DNA of 64,000 nucleotides from Erwinia sp. E602. GTDB taxonomy: Bacteria > Pseudomonadota > Gammaproteobacteria > Enterobacterales > Enterobacteriaceae. The stretch covers positions 1,302,001 to 1,366,000 of the forward strand of contig NZ_CP046582.1 of NCBI RefSeq assembly GCF_018141005.1, read 5' to 3'. Positions 55,104-64,000 of this stretch are shown here, piece by piece; the stretch's first letter is position 1, and each line of letters opens with the position of its first letter. The translations under genes were made by a program, and so were the position numbers. The notes beneath the pieces are model-generated. The model was not told where the DNA came from and ran no database searches. It saw nothing but the letters and a program-made list of their open reading frames with translations.

Positions 55104-55874
55104 TTAACGGCCCGAAGCGCTGCTGGCCAGCTGCGGGCGATAGCGATCCACCCACAGCGCCGTGGCGCCGCAGACGGCAACCGGCATAATCACCAGGTTC
55201 AGCACCGGCACCAGGGTAAACAGGCTGACCAGCGCGCCAAACTGCATGTTCACCGCTTTATGCTGGCGCAGCGCGGCCCGCATCTGCGGGAAACTCACCT
55301 TATGGTTGTCAAACGGGTAGTCGCCATACTGGATCGCCAGCATCCATGCGCTGAACAGGAACCACAGCACCGGGGCAACGATCTGGCCAAATCCCGGGAC
55401 AAAATAGAGCAGCAGTAACACCAGCGCCCGCGGCAGGTAATAGGCCAGCTTCTGCCATTCGCGTTTCATAATGCGGGGAATATCTTTCACCATCCCGGCC
55501 CAGCCGCCGTCCGGCAGCGCCTCGCCGGTAAGCCGTGCTTCCAGCTGTTCCGCCAGCAGCCCGCAAAAAGGTGCCGCAATCCAGTTCGCTACGGTGGAGA
55601 AAAAGTAACTAAAGACTAAAATGATAGACAGCACCACCAGTGGCCACAGCAGATAGCTCAACCACTGCAACCAGTCCGGCACCCGCGCCATCAGCTCAGG
55701 CATCCACTGGCCCAGGCGACGGAACAGCCAGATAAACGCGCCACCCATCAGCAGGATGTTAACCAGCAGCGGCATGATGACAAATCGGCGAATACCGGGC
55801 AGGGTAATCAGCCGCCAGCCTTCGGTGAAATAATGGATTCCGCTATGATCCGGATCGCTATTTGGACGTGCCAT
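55104..55874 (-). CDS. cysZ: sulfate transporter CysZ
   Basis: A 256-residue inner-membrane protein matching E. coli CysZ (253 aa): [33 protein letters not shown] at the N-terminus, several hydrophobic segments, [20 protein letters not shown], and [34 protein letters not shown] near the end. CysZ supports sulfate uptake into the cytosol for cysteine synthesis. It is divergent from zipA. The 181 bases beyond its stop (54923-55103) hold no gene. Confidence 0.95.
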   Translation of the reverse strand: MARPNSDPDHSGIHYFTEGWRLITLPGIRRFVIMPLLVNILLMGGAFIWLFRRLGQWMPELMARVPDWLQWLSYLLWPLVVLSIILVFSYFFSTVANWIAAPFCGLLAEQLEARLTGEALPDGGWAGMVKDIPRIMKREWQKLAYYLPRALVLLLLYFVPGFGQIVAPVLWFLFSAWMLAIQYGDYPFDNHKVSFPQMRAALRQHKAVNMQFGALVSLFTLVPVLNLVIMPVAVCGATALWVDRYRPQLASSASGR

Positions 55875-56094
55875 GAACGGCGTTACTCCTGTGAACGGTC
55901 AATGATTCGCTATCATAACTCAGCTTTTTCCGCTTTACAGGACGGCGCTGGCTGAAAAAACAGCGATAAAACGCCCGATTAATGAGATATTTGTCAGAAA
56001 ATACTGCACAGACTTGCACTTGTGTACGCTGGCAAATACAGTTAGAGGGTAAAGTTTGCCGCGGTGGCAAGGTATTGGAACAACAGAGAATACA

Positions 56095-57201
56095 ATGATG
56101 CAGGATTTGCGTCTGATATTAATCGTTGTTGGCGCGATCGCAATCATAGCGCTGTTACTGCACGGTCTGTGGACCAGCCGTAAAGAGCGCTCATCGGTAT
56201 TTCGCGATCGCCCGCACAAGCGCTTAAAGCAGGAACCAGAAGAGTCTTTCGAGGATGACCACGAAGGCGTGGGTGAGGTGCGCGTGCATCGCAGCCAGCC
56301 GGAGCCGTCAGAACCGTCGCTCAGCGGATTTAACGCCGGGGATGAGCCACCGCGTCAGCCTGAAATTCGTCAGGAAACGGCCCATTATGCGCCGCCAGCA
56401 CCTGCAGCGGACGCCGATCCGTTGTTCGGTACGCCGCGCCCTGAAGCGCGCTATGCCGACCCGCAGGAGCCACACTCCGCCCCTGCGCGTGAGCCGGCTC
56501 ACGCCGTGCCCCAGCCGCACGCCGCTGCTCCGGTTCAGCCTCACACGGCTGCTCCTCAGCCGCACGCCGCTGCTCCGGTTCAGCCTCATACGGCTGCACC
56601 TCAGCCGCCGCACGCGCCAGCGCCGCATCAGCCTGGGGTGGTGCCACATACCCCTGCTGCCGCTCAGCCGACGCATGCGCCGGCGGCGCCGCGGGTTGAG
56701 GCCAGTGCGCCTCGCCACGAGCCGCATGCGCAACCGGCACAGCCTGCCGCATCCTCGCCACGTGAAGAGGCGCGCCGTAAAGAGACGGTGTTGGTGCTGC
56801 ACGTTACCGCCCACGCCGGTAGCACCATCAGCGGCGAAGCGCTGCTGCAGGGTGTGCTGCAGGCCGGCTTCCAGTTTGGCGAAATGAATATTTTCCATCG
56901 TCACCTGAACCCGGCGGGCAGTGGCCCGGTGCTGTTCAGCCTGGCGAATATGGTTAAGCCCGGCTCCTTTAACCCGGATAACATGTCGGACTTTACCACC
57001 CCTGGCGTCTCGATCTTTATGATGGTGCCCTCTTACGGTGATGCGCATCAGAACTTCAAGCTGATGCTGCAGTCTGCCCAGCGTATCGCCGACGACGTCG
57101 GCGGCGTGGTGCTGGATGACGACCGCCGCATGATGACGCCGCAAAAGCTGGAAACCTACAAGTCGCGCATTCGCGACGTGATTGACGCCAACAGTCACTA
57201 A
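56095..57201 (+). CDS. zipA: cell division protein ZipA
   Basis: ZipA tethers FtsZ to the inner membrane in the early divisome. The 368-residue protein has an N-terminal membrane anchor ([26 protein letters not shown]), a charged patch ([19 protein letters not shown]), a long Pro/Ala/His-rich linker, and the FtsZ-binding C-terminal domain ([41 protein letters not shown] ... [16 protein letters not shown]). The linker holds two perfect 15-residue repeats encoded at 56512-56601. The start is MMQDLRL as in E. coli. A terminator and ligA follow. Confidence 0.96.
   Translation: MMQDLRLILIVVGAIAIIALLLHGLWTSRKERSSVFRDRPHKRLKQEPEESFEDDHEGVGEVRVHRSQPEPSEPSLSGFNAGDEPPRQPEIRQETAHYAPPAPAADADPLFGTPRPEARYADPQEPHSAPAREPAHAVPQPHAAAPVQPHTAAPQPHAAAPVQPHTAAPQPPHAPAPHQPGVVPHTPAAAQPTHAPAAPRVEASAPRHEPHAQPAQPAASSPREEARRKETVLVLHVTAHAGSTISGEALLQGVLQAGFQFGEMNIFHRHLNPAGSGPVLFSLANMVKPGSFNPDNMSDFTTPGVSIFMMVPSYGDAHQNFKLMLQSAQRIADDVGGVVLDDDRRMMTPQKLETYKSRIRDVIDANSH
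56512..56601. repeat. two 45-bp tandem repeats in the zipA linker
   Basis: Units at 56512-56556 and 56557-56601 both encode [15 protein letters not shown] and differ at only a few bases; a third partial unit begins at 56602. The period of 45 keeps the reading frame, so copy-number change would lengthen or shorten the linker without breaking the gene. Confidence 0.88.
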
Positions 57202-57228
57202 GGTTTCACTCACCGACCCGTTTTCTGA

Positions 57229-59280
<2,052 letters not shown>

Positions 59281-59281
59281 G

Positions 59282-59497
59282 ATGGAAAAGCAGCACCTGC
59301 TGGAGATCGCCAATACGCCGATGCCGTTCGGTAAATACAAAGGACGGGTGCTGATCGACCTGCCGGAGGAGTATCTGCTGTGGTTTGCCCGCAAGGATGA
59401 GTTCCCGCAAGGGCACCTGGGTGAGCTGATGCAGCTGACGCTGGCGATTAAGATCGAAGGCCTGGAGGGGCTGGTAAACCCCTTAAAACGTGGTTGA
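59282..59497 (+). CDS. ypeB: YpeB, DUF3820 small protein
   Basis: A 71-residue protein with the DUF3820 signature MPFGKYKGRVLIDLPEEYLLWFARKDEFPQGHLGELMQLTL. It begins 1 base after the ligA stop, as in E. coli, so it is translated with ligA. DUF3820 is a putative quorum-sensing-like or nucleotide-related fold of unknown function; no role is established. Confidence 0.92.
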   Translation: MEKQHLLEIANTPMPFGKYKGRVLIDLPEEYLLWFARKDEFPQGHLGELMQLTLAIKIEGLEGLVNPLKRG

Positions 59498-59520
59498 GCC
59501 GTAATAAGCCCTTTTAAATA

Positions 59521-59709
59521 GTCACGCGCGTGACGCTACCTTCGCAGCAGCAGGGCTGGCAGGCGACCTTTGTCGAAGCCACCTTCAGAGACGGTTATGT
59601 GGCAACCACCCCGGTCTATATCACGCCGGATGATAAATTCCCGACGGTGGCACCGCCGCAGAAAGGGCAGGCCTGTGGCACCCTGCCGGGGCGTGGGCTC
59701 GGCGCTTAA
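59521..59709 (+). pseudogene. C-terminal remnant resembling PhoPQ-activated pathogenicity-related protein (PqaA)
   Basis: The frame 59521-59709 reads VTRVTLPSQQQGWQATFVEA, TFRDGYVATTPVYITPDDKF, PTVAPPQKGQACGTLPGRGLGA and a stop. The GWQATFVEATF...TTPVYITPD pattern resembles the end of the PhoPQ_related family (PF10142, PqaA of Salmonella). No upstream part is present: ypeB ends 24 bases before. It appears to be the residue of a gene largely deleted between ypeB and yfeH. The family assignment is from memory and moderate. Confidence 0.45.
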
Positions 59710-59765
59710 CCCTGGCGACAAGCCGTGATGCCGGTGCAGCCCAGTAGCTTTACCGGCATCGCCGC

Positions 59766-60779
59766 TTATTTTTGCGACTCAACCGCCACGCTGCCCTGTT
59801 TTTCCTGTTTAGCCTGCTTCTCACCGGCTTTTTTATAGCGCTGCGCCAGCATAGAGCAGACCATCAGCTGTACCTGGTGGAAGATCATCAGCGGCAGCAC
59901 GATAATCCCCACCGCTGCGGACGGGAACAGAATATTGGCCATCGGCACGCCGTTAGCGAGGCTCTTTTTCGAGCCGCAGAACAGGATGGTGATTTGGTCA
60001 GCCCTGTTGAAGCCAAACAGCCGTGCGGCGGCGAGGTTAATCGCCAGCACCAGGAACAGCAGCGCCAGGCTCCCTACCACAATCCACAGCAGCGTCATGC
60101 CGCTCACGCGCTGCCAGATGCCGTTCACCACCGCTTCACTGAAGGCGGAATAGACCACCAGCAGGATCGACGCCTGGTCGGTTTTGCCAATCAGACCACG
60201 ATTTTTCTCAACCCAGCCGGCGATCCAGCGGCGTGAAAGATGGCCAAGTACAAACGGCAGCAGCAGCTGCAGCATAATTTTACCAATCTGCTCAACGCTG
60301 CCGCCGGCGGCGTCACTGTGCACATTCATCAGCAGCCCGACCAGCAGGGGGGAGATAAACACCCCAAGCAGGCTGGAGGCTGAGGCGCTGCAGACGGCGG
60401 CGGCCACGTTGCCTCCGGCCAGTGAGGTCAGGGCAATCGATGACTGCACGGTGGCCGGCAGAATGCACAGATACATAAAGCCGGTGTACATCTCGGTGCT
60501 GAGCGGCAGCGGGTGCCACCAGACAAACAGCATGCCGAGCGCCGGGAACAGCACAAAGGTGCTGAACATCACCCACAGGTGCAGCCGCCAGTGGCCGCCG
60601 CCGGCGATGATCTTCTCACGAGAGAGCTTGGCACCGTGCATAAAGAACAGCAGGGCGATAGCGGCGGTGGTCAGCCACTCAAAGAAATCAACGAAGTGAC
60701 CGCGCGCCGGCAGAAAGCTGGCCAGCAACACGGTGATAATCAGTTTCAACATCAGTGGATCGATACGGAAAATGCCCAT
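59766..60779 (-). CDS. yfeH: YfeH, SBF-like (bile acid:sodium symporter family) transporter
   Basis: A 337-residue membrane protein with about nine to ten hydrophobic segments. Markers: MGIFRIDPLMLKLIITVLLASFLPA, FFMHGAKLSREKI, LCILPATVQSSIALTSLAGGNVAAAVCSASASSLLGVFISPLLVGLL, and FCGSKKSLANGVPMANILFP, the last being the family's conserved crossover region. It matches E. coli YfeH of the BASS/SBF_like superfamily (PF13593); the substrate is unknown. It is divergent from yfeR, a LysR regulator that probably controls it. Confidence 0.93.
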   Translation of the reverse strand: MGIFRIDPLMLKLIITVLLASFLPARGHFVDFFEWLTTAAIALLFFMHGAKLSREKIIAGGGHWRLHLWVMFSTFVLFPALGMLFVWWHPLPLSTEMYTGFMYLCILPATVQSSIALTSLAGGNVAAAVCSASASSLLGVFISPLLVGLLMNVHSDAAGGSVEQIGKIMLQLLLPFVLGHLSRRWIAGWVEKNRGLIGKTDQASILLVVYSAFSEAVVNGIWQRVSGMTLLWIVVGSLALLFLVLAINLAAARLFGFNRADQITILFCGSKKSLANGVPMANILFPSAAVGIIVLPLMIFHQVQLMVCSMLAQRYKKAGEKQAKQEKQGSVAVESQK

Positions 60780-60874
60780 TGTTAATGCCTGGTTAAAAAA
60801 TCATGGATGCTATTGTGCATCTGACCGGTTTATAAATAAAATCGATTTATTGAATCCATATATGAAATAAACAG

Positions 60875-61795
60875 ATGAATTACTCCTTACGTCAGCTCAG
60901 GGTGTTTGTGGCGGTGGCGCAGCAGGGCAGCTTCAGCAGGGCCGGGCAGCTGATTGGCCTCAGCCAGTCGGCGGTCAGCCACAGCATTAAAGAGCTGGAG
61001 GCGGAGATGGGCATCCGTCTGCTGGATCGCACCACAAGGGAAGTCCTGCTGACCGAAGCCGGCGAGCAGCTGGCCAGCCGGCTCGAGCGGCTGCTGGAGG
61101 AGCTGAACAATACGCTGCTCGACGTGCGCAGCTACGGTCAGCAGCGCAGCGGGACGGTGCGGGTGGCGGCCAGCCAGACGGTTTCCGCCCATCTTATGCC
61201 GCAGTGCCTTGCAGCCGGCCAGCAGCACTACCCGGAGATTAAGGTGATGCTGCGCGATCGCCCGCAGCAGTGGGTGTTGCAGAGCGTGCGTAACGCCGAG
61301 GTGGATTTTGGCATCGTGATCGGTCCGCTGCAGGATGACGACCTGGAGTGCGAGGCGATTCTGGAAGAACCCTTTCTGCTGCTGTGTCGCCGCGACGATC
61401 CGCTGGCGCGGGAAGCCGCGGTCAGCTGGCAGATGCTCAACCAGCGTACGCTGGTGCTGCAGGACTATGCCTCGGGTAGTCGGGTGCTGATCGATCGGGC
61501 GCTGCGGGAGCAACAGGTACAGGCGGAGATTGCTCAGGAGATCGGTCACCCGGTTACCCTCTATCCGATGGTGGAAGCGGGCATCGGCATCAGCATTCTT
61601 CCCGCGCTGGCGCTGCCGTTGCCGGAGGGACGTCCGCTGCTGGTGCGGCGGCTGCTGCCGGAAATAAACCGTTCCGTTATGCTGGTACGGCGTAAAAACC
61701 GCTCGCTGACGCCCGCCGGTGAGGCAATCTGGCAGCTGGTGCGCCAGCAGGCCGAACTGCTGACGCAACAGCGCCGCCTGACATCACCGTTTTAG
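60875..61795 (+). CDS. yfeR: YfeR, LysR-family transcriptional regulator
   Basis: A 306-residue LysR protein with an N-terminal HTH ([60 protein letters not shown]) and a LysR substrate domain (residues about 90-300). Divergent placement from yfeH is conserved in E. coli. Salmonella YfeR has been tied to osmolarity response. The 95-base gap between the two ATGs is AT-rich and includes palindromic TTTATAAATAAAATCGATTTATTG-like sequence suited to a LysR site. Its stop overlaps the stop of the convergent FlxA-like gene. Confidence 0.92.
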   Translation: MNYSLRQLRVFVAVAQQGSFSRAGQLIGLSQSAVSHSIKELEAEMGIRLLDRTTREVLLTEAGEQLASRLERLLEELNNTLLDVRSYGQQRSGTVRVAASQTVSAHLMPQCLAAGQQHYPEIKVMLRDRPQQWVLQSVRNAEVDFGIVIGPLQDDDLECEAILEEPFLLLCRRDDPLAREAAVSWQMLNQRTLVLQDYASGSRVLIDRALREQQVQAEIAQEIGHPVTLYPMVEAGIGISILPALALPLPEGRPLLVRRLLPEINRSVMLVRRKNRSLTPAGEAIWQLVRQQAELLTQQRRLTSPF

Positions 61796-62142
61796 ATATA
61801 GACGTTCAGGGTATTGGTTTCGGTTGGACGGTTGACGCCGTCGGCCACCTTGCTGCTGCCGCTGTCGGCGGCTTTGCTCTGCTGCGCCTGGGCGGCGGCC
61901 TTCTCCGCCTGCTGCTGCTGGATTTGCGCAAGCTGCGCCTCCAGTAGCTGGATTTGCGCCTGAATCAGCTGCTGTTTTTCCTGTTTCTGCTCGGTGGTCA
62001 GGGTATTGTCCGAGCTGAGGTCCTTCAACTGCTGCTGCAGGGCGGTGATCTGTTTAGCAATACTGGCCGTCTGGGAAGCCCCGCCGCTGCCGGAAGATGA
62101 ACCGGACGTCACCGAGGGGGTGCTGGTACTGATAGTGGACAT
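61792..62142 (-). CDS. FlxA-like coiled-coil protein
   Basis: A 116-residue hydrophilic protein: Ser/Thr/Gly-rich N-terminus ([20 protein letters not shown]), then a long glutamine-rich coiled coil ([54 protein letters not shown]), then a Ser-rich tail. This is the FlxA-like family (PF14282), named for the flagellum-class-3-regulated E. coli flxA; function unknown. AGGAGTAAACC precedes the ATG. It overlaps yfeR tail to tail by 4 bases. Confidence 0.85.
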   Translation of the reverse strand: MSTISTSTPSVTSGSSSGSGGASQTASIAKQITALQQQLKDLSSDNTLTTEQKQEKQQLIQAQIQLLEAQLAQIQQQQAEKAAAQAQQSKAADSGSSKVADGVNRPTETNTLNVYI

Positions 62143-62327
62143 GGTTTACTCCTTTCTGGTTAACCATTAACGGTTATCGGAGCGGGGGCGCAGAGCTTGA
62201 GGCGATAAAGCGTAAAAGAAGCGATAAGAAAGTGAAAGGGAAGCCGTTGCCGCTGGCAACGTTGTCTCGCTGTCGCTCGACCCGAACCTGCTGCAGGTTC
62301 GAACCCTGACGATTTGCGCACAGCAAA

Positions 62328-62348
62328 AAGGCGCCTTTAGGGCGCCTT
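62328..62348 (-). terminator. terminator of the tRNA operon
   Basis: AAGGCGCC / GGCGCCTT hairpin followed, on the minus strand, by a run of T residues, 9 bases after the tRNA-Lys gene end. The rest of the gap to the FlxA-like gene holds two further hairpins (62245-62261 and 62284-62300) without known role. Confidence 0.88.
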
Positions 62349-62356
62349 CTTAACAC

Positions 62357-62432
62357 TGGTGGGTCGTGCAGGATTCGAACCTGCGACCAATTGATTAAAA
62401 GTCAACTGCTCTACCAACTGAGCTAACGACCC
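62357..62432 (-). tRNA. lysV: tRNA-Lys (anticodon TTT)
   Basis: A 76-base gene with encoded CCA. The minus strand reads GGGTCGTTAGCTCAG..., anticodon loop CTTTTAA, T-arm GGTTCGAATCC, and acceptor pairing GGGTCGT / ACGACCC. It is the last of four tRNAs, the position of lysV in E. coli. Confidence 0.97.
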
Positions 62433-62436
62433 GATA

Positions 62437-62512
62437 TGGTGGGTGATGACGGGCTCGAACCGCCGACCCCCTCCGTGTAAAGGAGATGCTCTACCAACTG
62501 AGCTAATCACCC
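62437..62512 (-). tRNA. valY: tRNA-Val (anticodon TAC), copy nearest tRNA-Lys
   Basis: A 76-base gene starting GGGTGATTAGCTCAG with anticodon loop CTTTACA, T-arm GGTTCGAGCCC and encoded CCA. It is 4 bases upstream of tRNA-Lys. The symbol follows E. coli order (valU, valX, valY, lysV). Confidence 0.97.
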
Positions 62513-62546
62513 ATATCGTTACTGCTGCCGGACATATCGCAAATTA

Positions 62547-62622
62547 TGGTGGGTGATGACGGGCTCGAACCGCCGACCCCCTCCGTGTAAAGGAGATGCT
62601 CTACCAACTGAGCTAATCACCC
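62547..62622 (-). tRNA. valX: tRNA-Val (anticodon TAC), middle copy
   Basis: Same sequence as the neighbouring copies as far as I can see by eye, 76 bases with CCA, separated by a 34-base spacer. Confidence 0.97.
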
Positions 62623-62675
62623 ATAACGCGAATTTCCGGGTACTGCTTAACACTGCGGGCATCATTCAATTTGAA

Positions 62676-62751
62676 TGGTGGGTGATGACGGGCTCGAACC
62701 GCCGACCCCCTCCGTGTAAAGGAGATGCTCTACCAACTGAGCTAATCACCC
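62676..62751 (-). tRNA. valU: tRNA-Val (anticodon TAC), first copy
   Basis: First gene of the tRNA transcript, 76 bases with CCA. It diverges from gltX across a 269-base gap (62752-63020) that holds both promoters and no other gene I can support. Confidence 0.97.
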
Positions 62752-63020
62752 CCGCTGTGTGGAGTCGCATTATAGGGAACCGCCAAAATGAGTCAACGCT
62801 TTTTACGGGGAAAAGGTGCGTTCGTCGTAAAAATAATCAACCTGCTGTGTTTGCAGGCAAAAACCGCCGCGGGCTGGCGGATTTTATTCATGCAACTGCG
62901 GCATAAGGGGGGATTGGCGTTGAGGATTCGCCCTGCGGTGATAGAATATGTGCCACTCAAAGCAGGGCCGGTATCGGCTCTGCCTCAGGCCAAAGCATTC
63001 GCGTAATAAGGCAGTCATTA

Positions 63021-64000
63021 ATGAAAATCAAAACCCGTTTCGCTCCCAGCCCAACCGGCTATCTGCACGTTGGTGGCGCACGCACGGCGCTCTACTCCTG
63101 GCTGTTTGCCCGTAACCTCGGCGGCGAGTTTGTGCTGCGTATTGAAGACACCGACCTGGAGCGTTCCACCCAGCAGGCGATCGATGCGATCATGGATGGG
63201 ATGAACTGGCTGAATCTTGACTGGGATGAGGGCCCGTATTACCAGACTAAACGCTTCGACCGTTATAACAGCGTGATCGACCAGATGCTGGAAGCGGGCA
63301 GCGCCTATAAGTGCTACTGCTCAAAAGAGCGGCTGGAAACCCTGCGTGAAACGCAGATGGCCAACGGCGAGAAGCCGCGTTATGACGGCCGCTGCCGCGA
63401 CAGCCACGACCATCACGCGGATGATGAACCGCACGTGGTGCGTTTCCGTAACCCGCAGGAAGGCTCGGTGATTTTCGACGACCAGATCCGCGGACCGATC
63501 GAGTTCAGCAACCAGGAGCTGGATGACCTGATCATTCGCCGTACCGACGGCGCGCCGACCTACAACTTCTGCGTGGTGATTGACGACTGGGATATGGGTA
63601 TTACCCACGTGATCCGCGGTGAAGACCATATCAATAACACCCCGCGTCAGATCAACATCCTGAAGGCGATTGGCGCGCAGGTTCCGGTTTATGCGCACGT
63701 GTCGATGATCCTCGGCGACGACGGCAAAAAACTGTCCAAGCGCCACGGCGCGGTGGGCGTGATGCAGTACCGCGATGACGGCTACCTGCCGGAAGCGCTG
63801 CTTAACTACCTGGTGCGCATGGGCTGGTCTCACGGCGATCAGGAAATTTTCAGCGTGGAAGAGATGACCAGACTGTTCTCGCTGGATCAGGTCAGCAAGT
63901 CTGCCAGTGCCTTTAATACTGAGAAACTGCAGTGGCTGAACCACCACTATATCAATACGCTGGCGCCGGAATACGTGGCTACCCAGCTGCAGTGGCATAT
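63021..64000 (+). CDS. gltX: glutamyl-tRNA synthetase GltX (5' part)
   Basis: GltX charges tRNA-Glu with glutamate. The frame opens with [31 protein letters not shown], containing the class I HIGH motif in the form HVGG, preceded by AAGGCAG. It includes the CYC...[11 protein letters not shown] zinc-binding region (about residues 98-127) and the KMSKS-type loop [12 protein letters not shown] (about 235). The window ends after about 326 codons of an expected 471. It is transcribed away from the tRNA operon, as in E. coli. Confidence 0.98.
   Translation, partial: MKIKTRFAPSPTGYLHVGGARTALYSWLFARNLGGEFVLRIEDTDLERSTQQAIDAIMDGMNWLNLDWDEGPYYQTKRFDRYNSVIDQMLEAGSAYKCYCSKERLETLRETQMANGEKPRYDGRCRDSHDHHADDEPHVVRFRNPQEGSVIFDDQIRGPIEFSNQELDDLIIRRTDGAPTYNFCVVIDDWDMGITHVIRGEDHINNTPRQINILKAIGAQVPVYAHVSMILGDDGKKLSKRHGAVGVMQYRDDGYLPEALLNYLVRMGWSHGDQEIFSVEEMTRLFSLDQVSKSASAFNTEKLQWLNHHYINTLAPEYVATQLQWH

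Noticed and set aside
62284..62310. T-arm-like sequence (CAGGTTCGAACCCTG) after the tRNA operon, possible tRNA relic or att site
   Set aside because: Only 4 of 5 stem pairs form, no acceptor or anticodon arm can be built, and no integrase gene or second copy of the sequence was seen.

Overview
The window is a chromosomal segment of a GC-rich enterobacterium. Most of it is syntenic with the E. coli K-12 region around 53-55 min: ypfJ-tmcA-ypfH-ypfN-dapE-yffB-ypfM-acrD, nudK-ypfG-tktB-talA-maeB, hemF-amiA-ypeA-yfeZ-yfeY, cysPUWAM, crr-ptsI-ptsH-cysK-cysZ-zipA-ligA-ypeB, yfeH-yfeR, tRNA-Val x3/tRNA-Lys, gltX. The eut operon that E. coli carries between maeB and hemF is absent, and ansP sits beside nudK. 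Gene content and protein similarity fit Erwiniaceae (Erwinia/Pantoea-like); this is an inference from recognised orthologues, not a proven species call.

Layout. 1-5.2 kb: tRNA acetylation (tmcA), an esterase-fold protein that has lost its catalytic serine (ypfH), and the dapE lysine/peptidoglycan operon. 5.2-8.5 kb: an AT-richer accessory islet holding a broken Rpn-type nuclease, a signal-less GHL10 glycoside-hydrolase-like gene, a second Rpn relic, an unknown 64-aa gene and the 19-codon ypfM. 8.6-24.7 kb: acrD efflux pump, a DUF1471 stress peptide, ansP behind a PurR-like operator, nudK, ypfG, the non-oxidative pentose phosphate pair tktB/talA, malic enzyme maeB, hemF and amiA. 24.9-30 kb: yfeZ, yfeY, then a lipase effector/lipoprotein immunity pair of type VI secretion type, bracketed by intact and partial copies of the yfeY tail plus an approximately 178-bp direct repeat. 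30-38.8 kb: a carbohydrate-use locus of unknown substrate (FGGY kinase, 2-hydroxyacid dehydrogenase, PfkB kinase, ribose-type ABC transporter with two permeases), with an array of palindromic repeats at its convergent centre.

38.9-46.3 kb: a BisC/DMSO-reductase-family molybdoenzyme followed by the sulfate/thiosulfate importer cysPUWA and cysM. 46.5-50.7 kb: the crr-cysM interval, which here holds a CpxRA-like two-component system, a GntR/FCD regulator and an IS3-family element in place of the E. coli genes. 50.8-64 kb: PTS genes (crr, ptsI, ptsH), cysK, cysZ, division genes (zipA, ligA, ypeB), a PqaA-like remnant, yfeH/yfeR, a FlxA-like gene, four tRNAs and the start of gltX.

Together the core genes cover sulfur assimilation (cysPUWAM, cysK, cysZ), sugar uptake and central carbon flow (PTS, tktB, talA, maeB), envelope and division (dapE, amiA, zipA, acrD) and translation (tmcA, gltX, tRNAs). 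The accessory material lies in four places: 5.2-8.5, 26-30, 30-39 and 46.5-50.7 kb. At the first two, a foreign-looking gene is bracketed by same-orientation copies of a neighbouring gene's 3' end, one complete or nearly so and one decayed. No CRISPR array, prophage or plasmid origin was seen.
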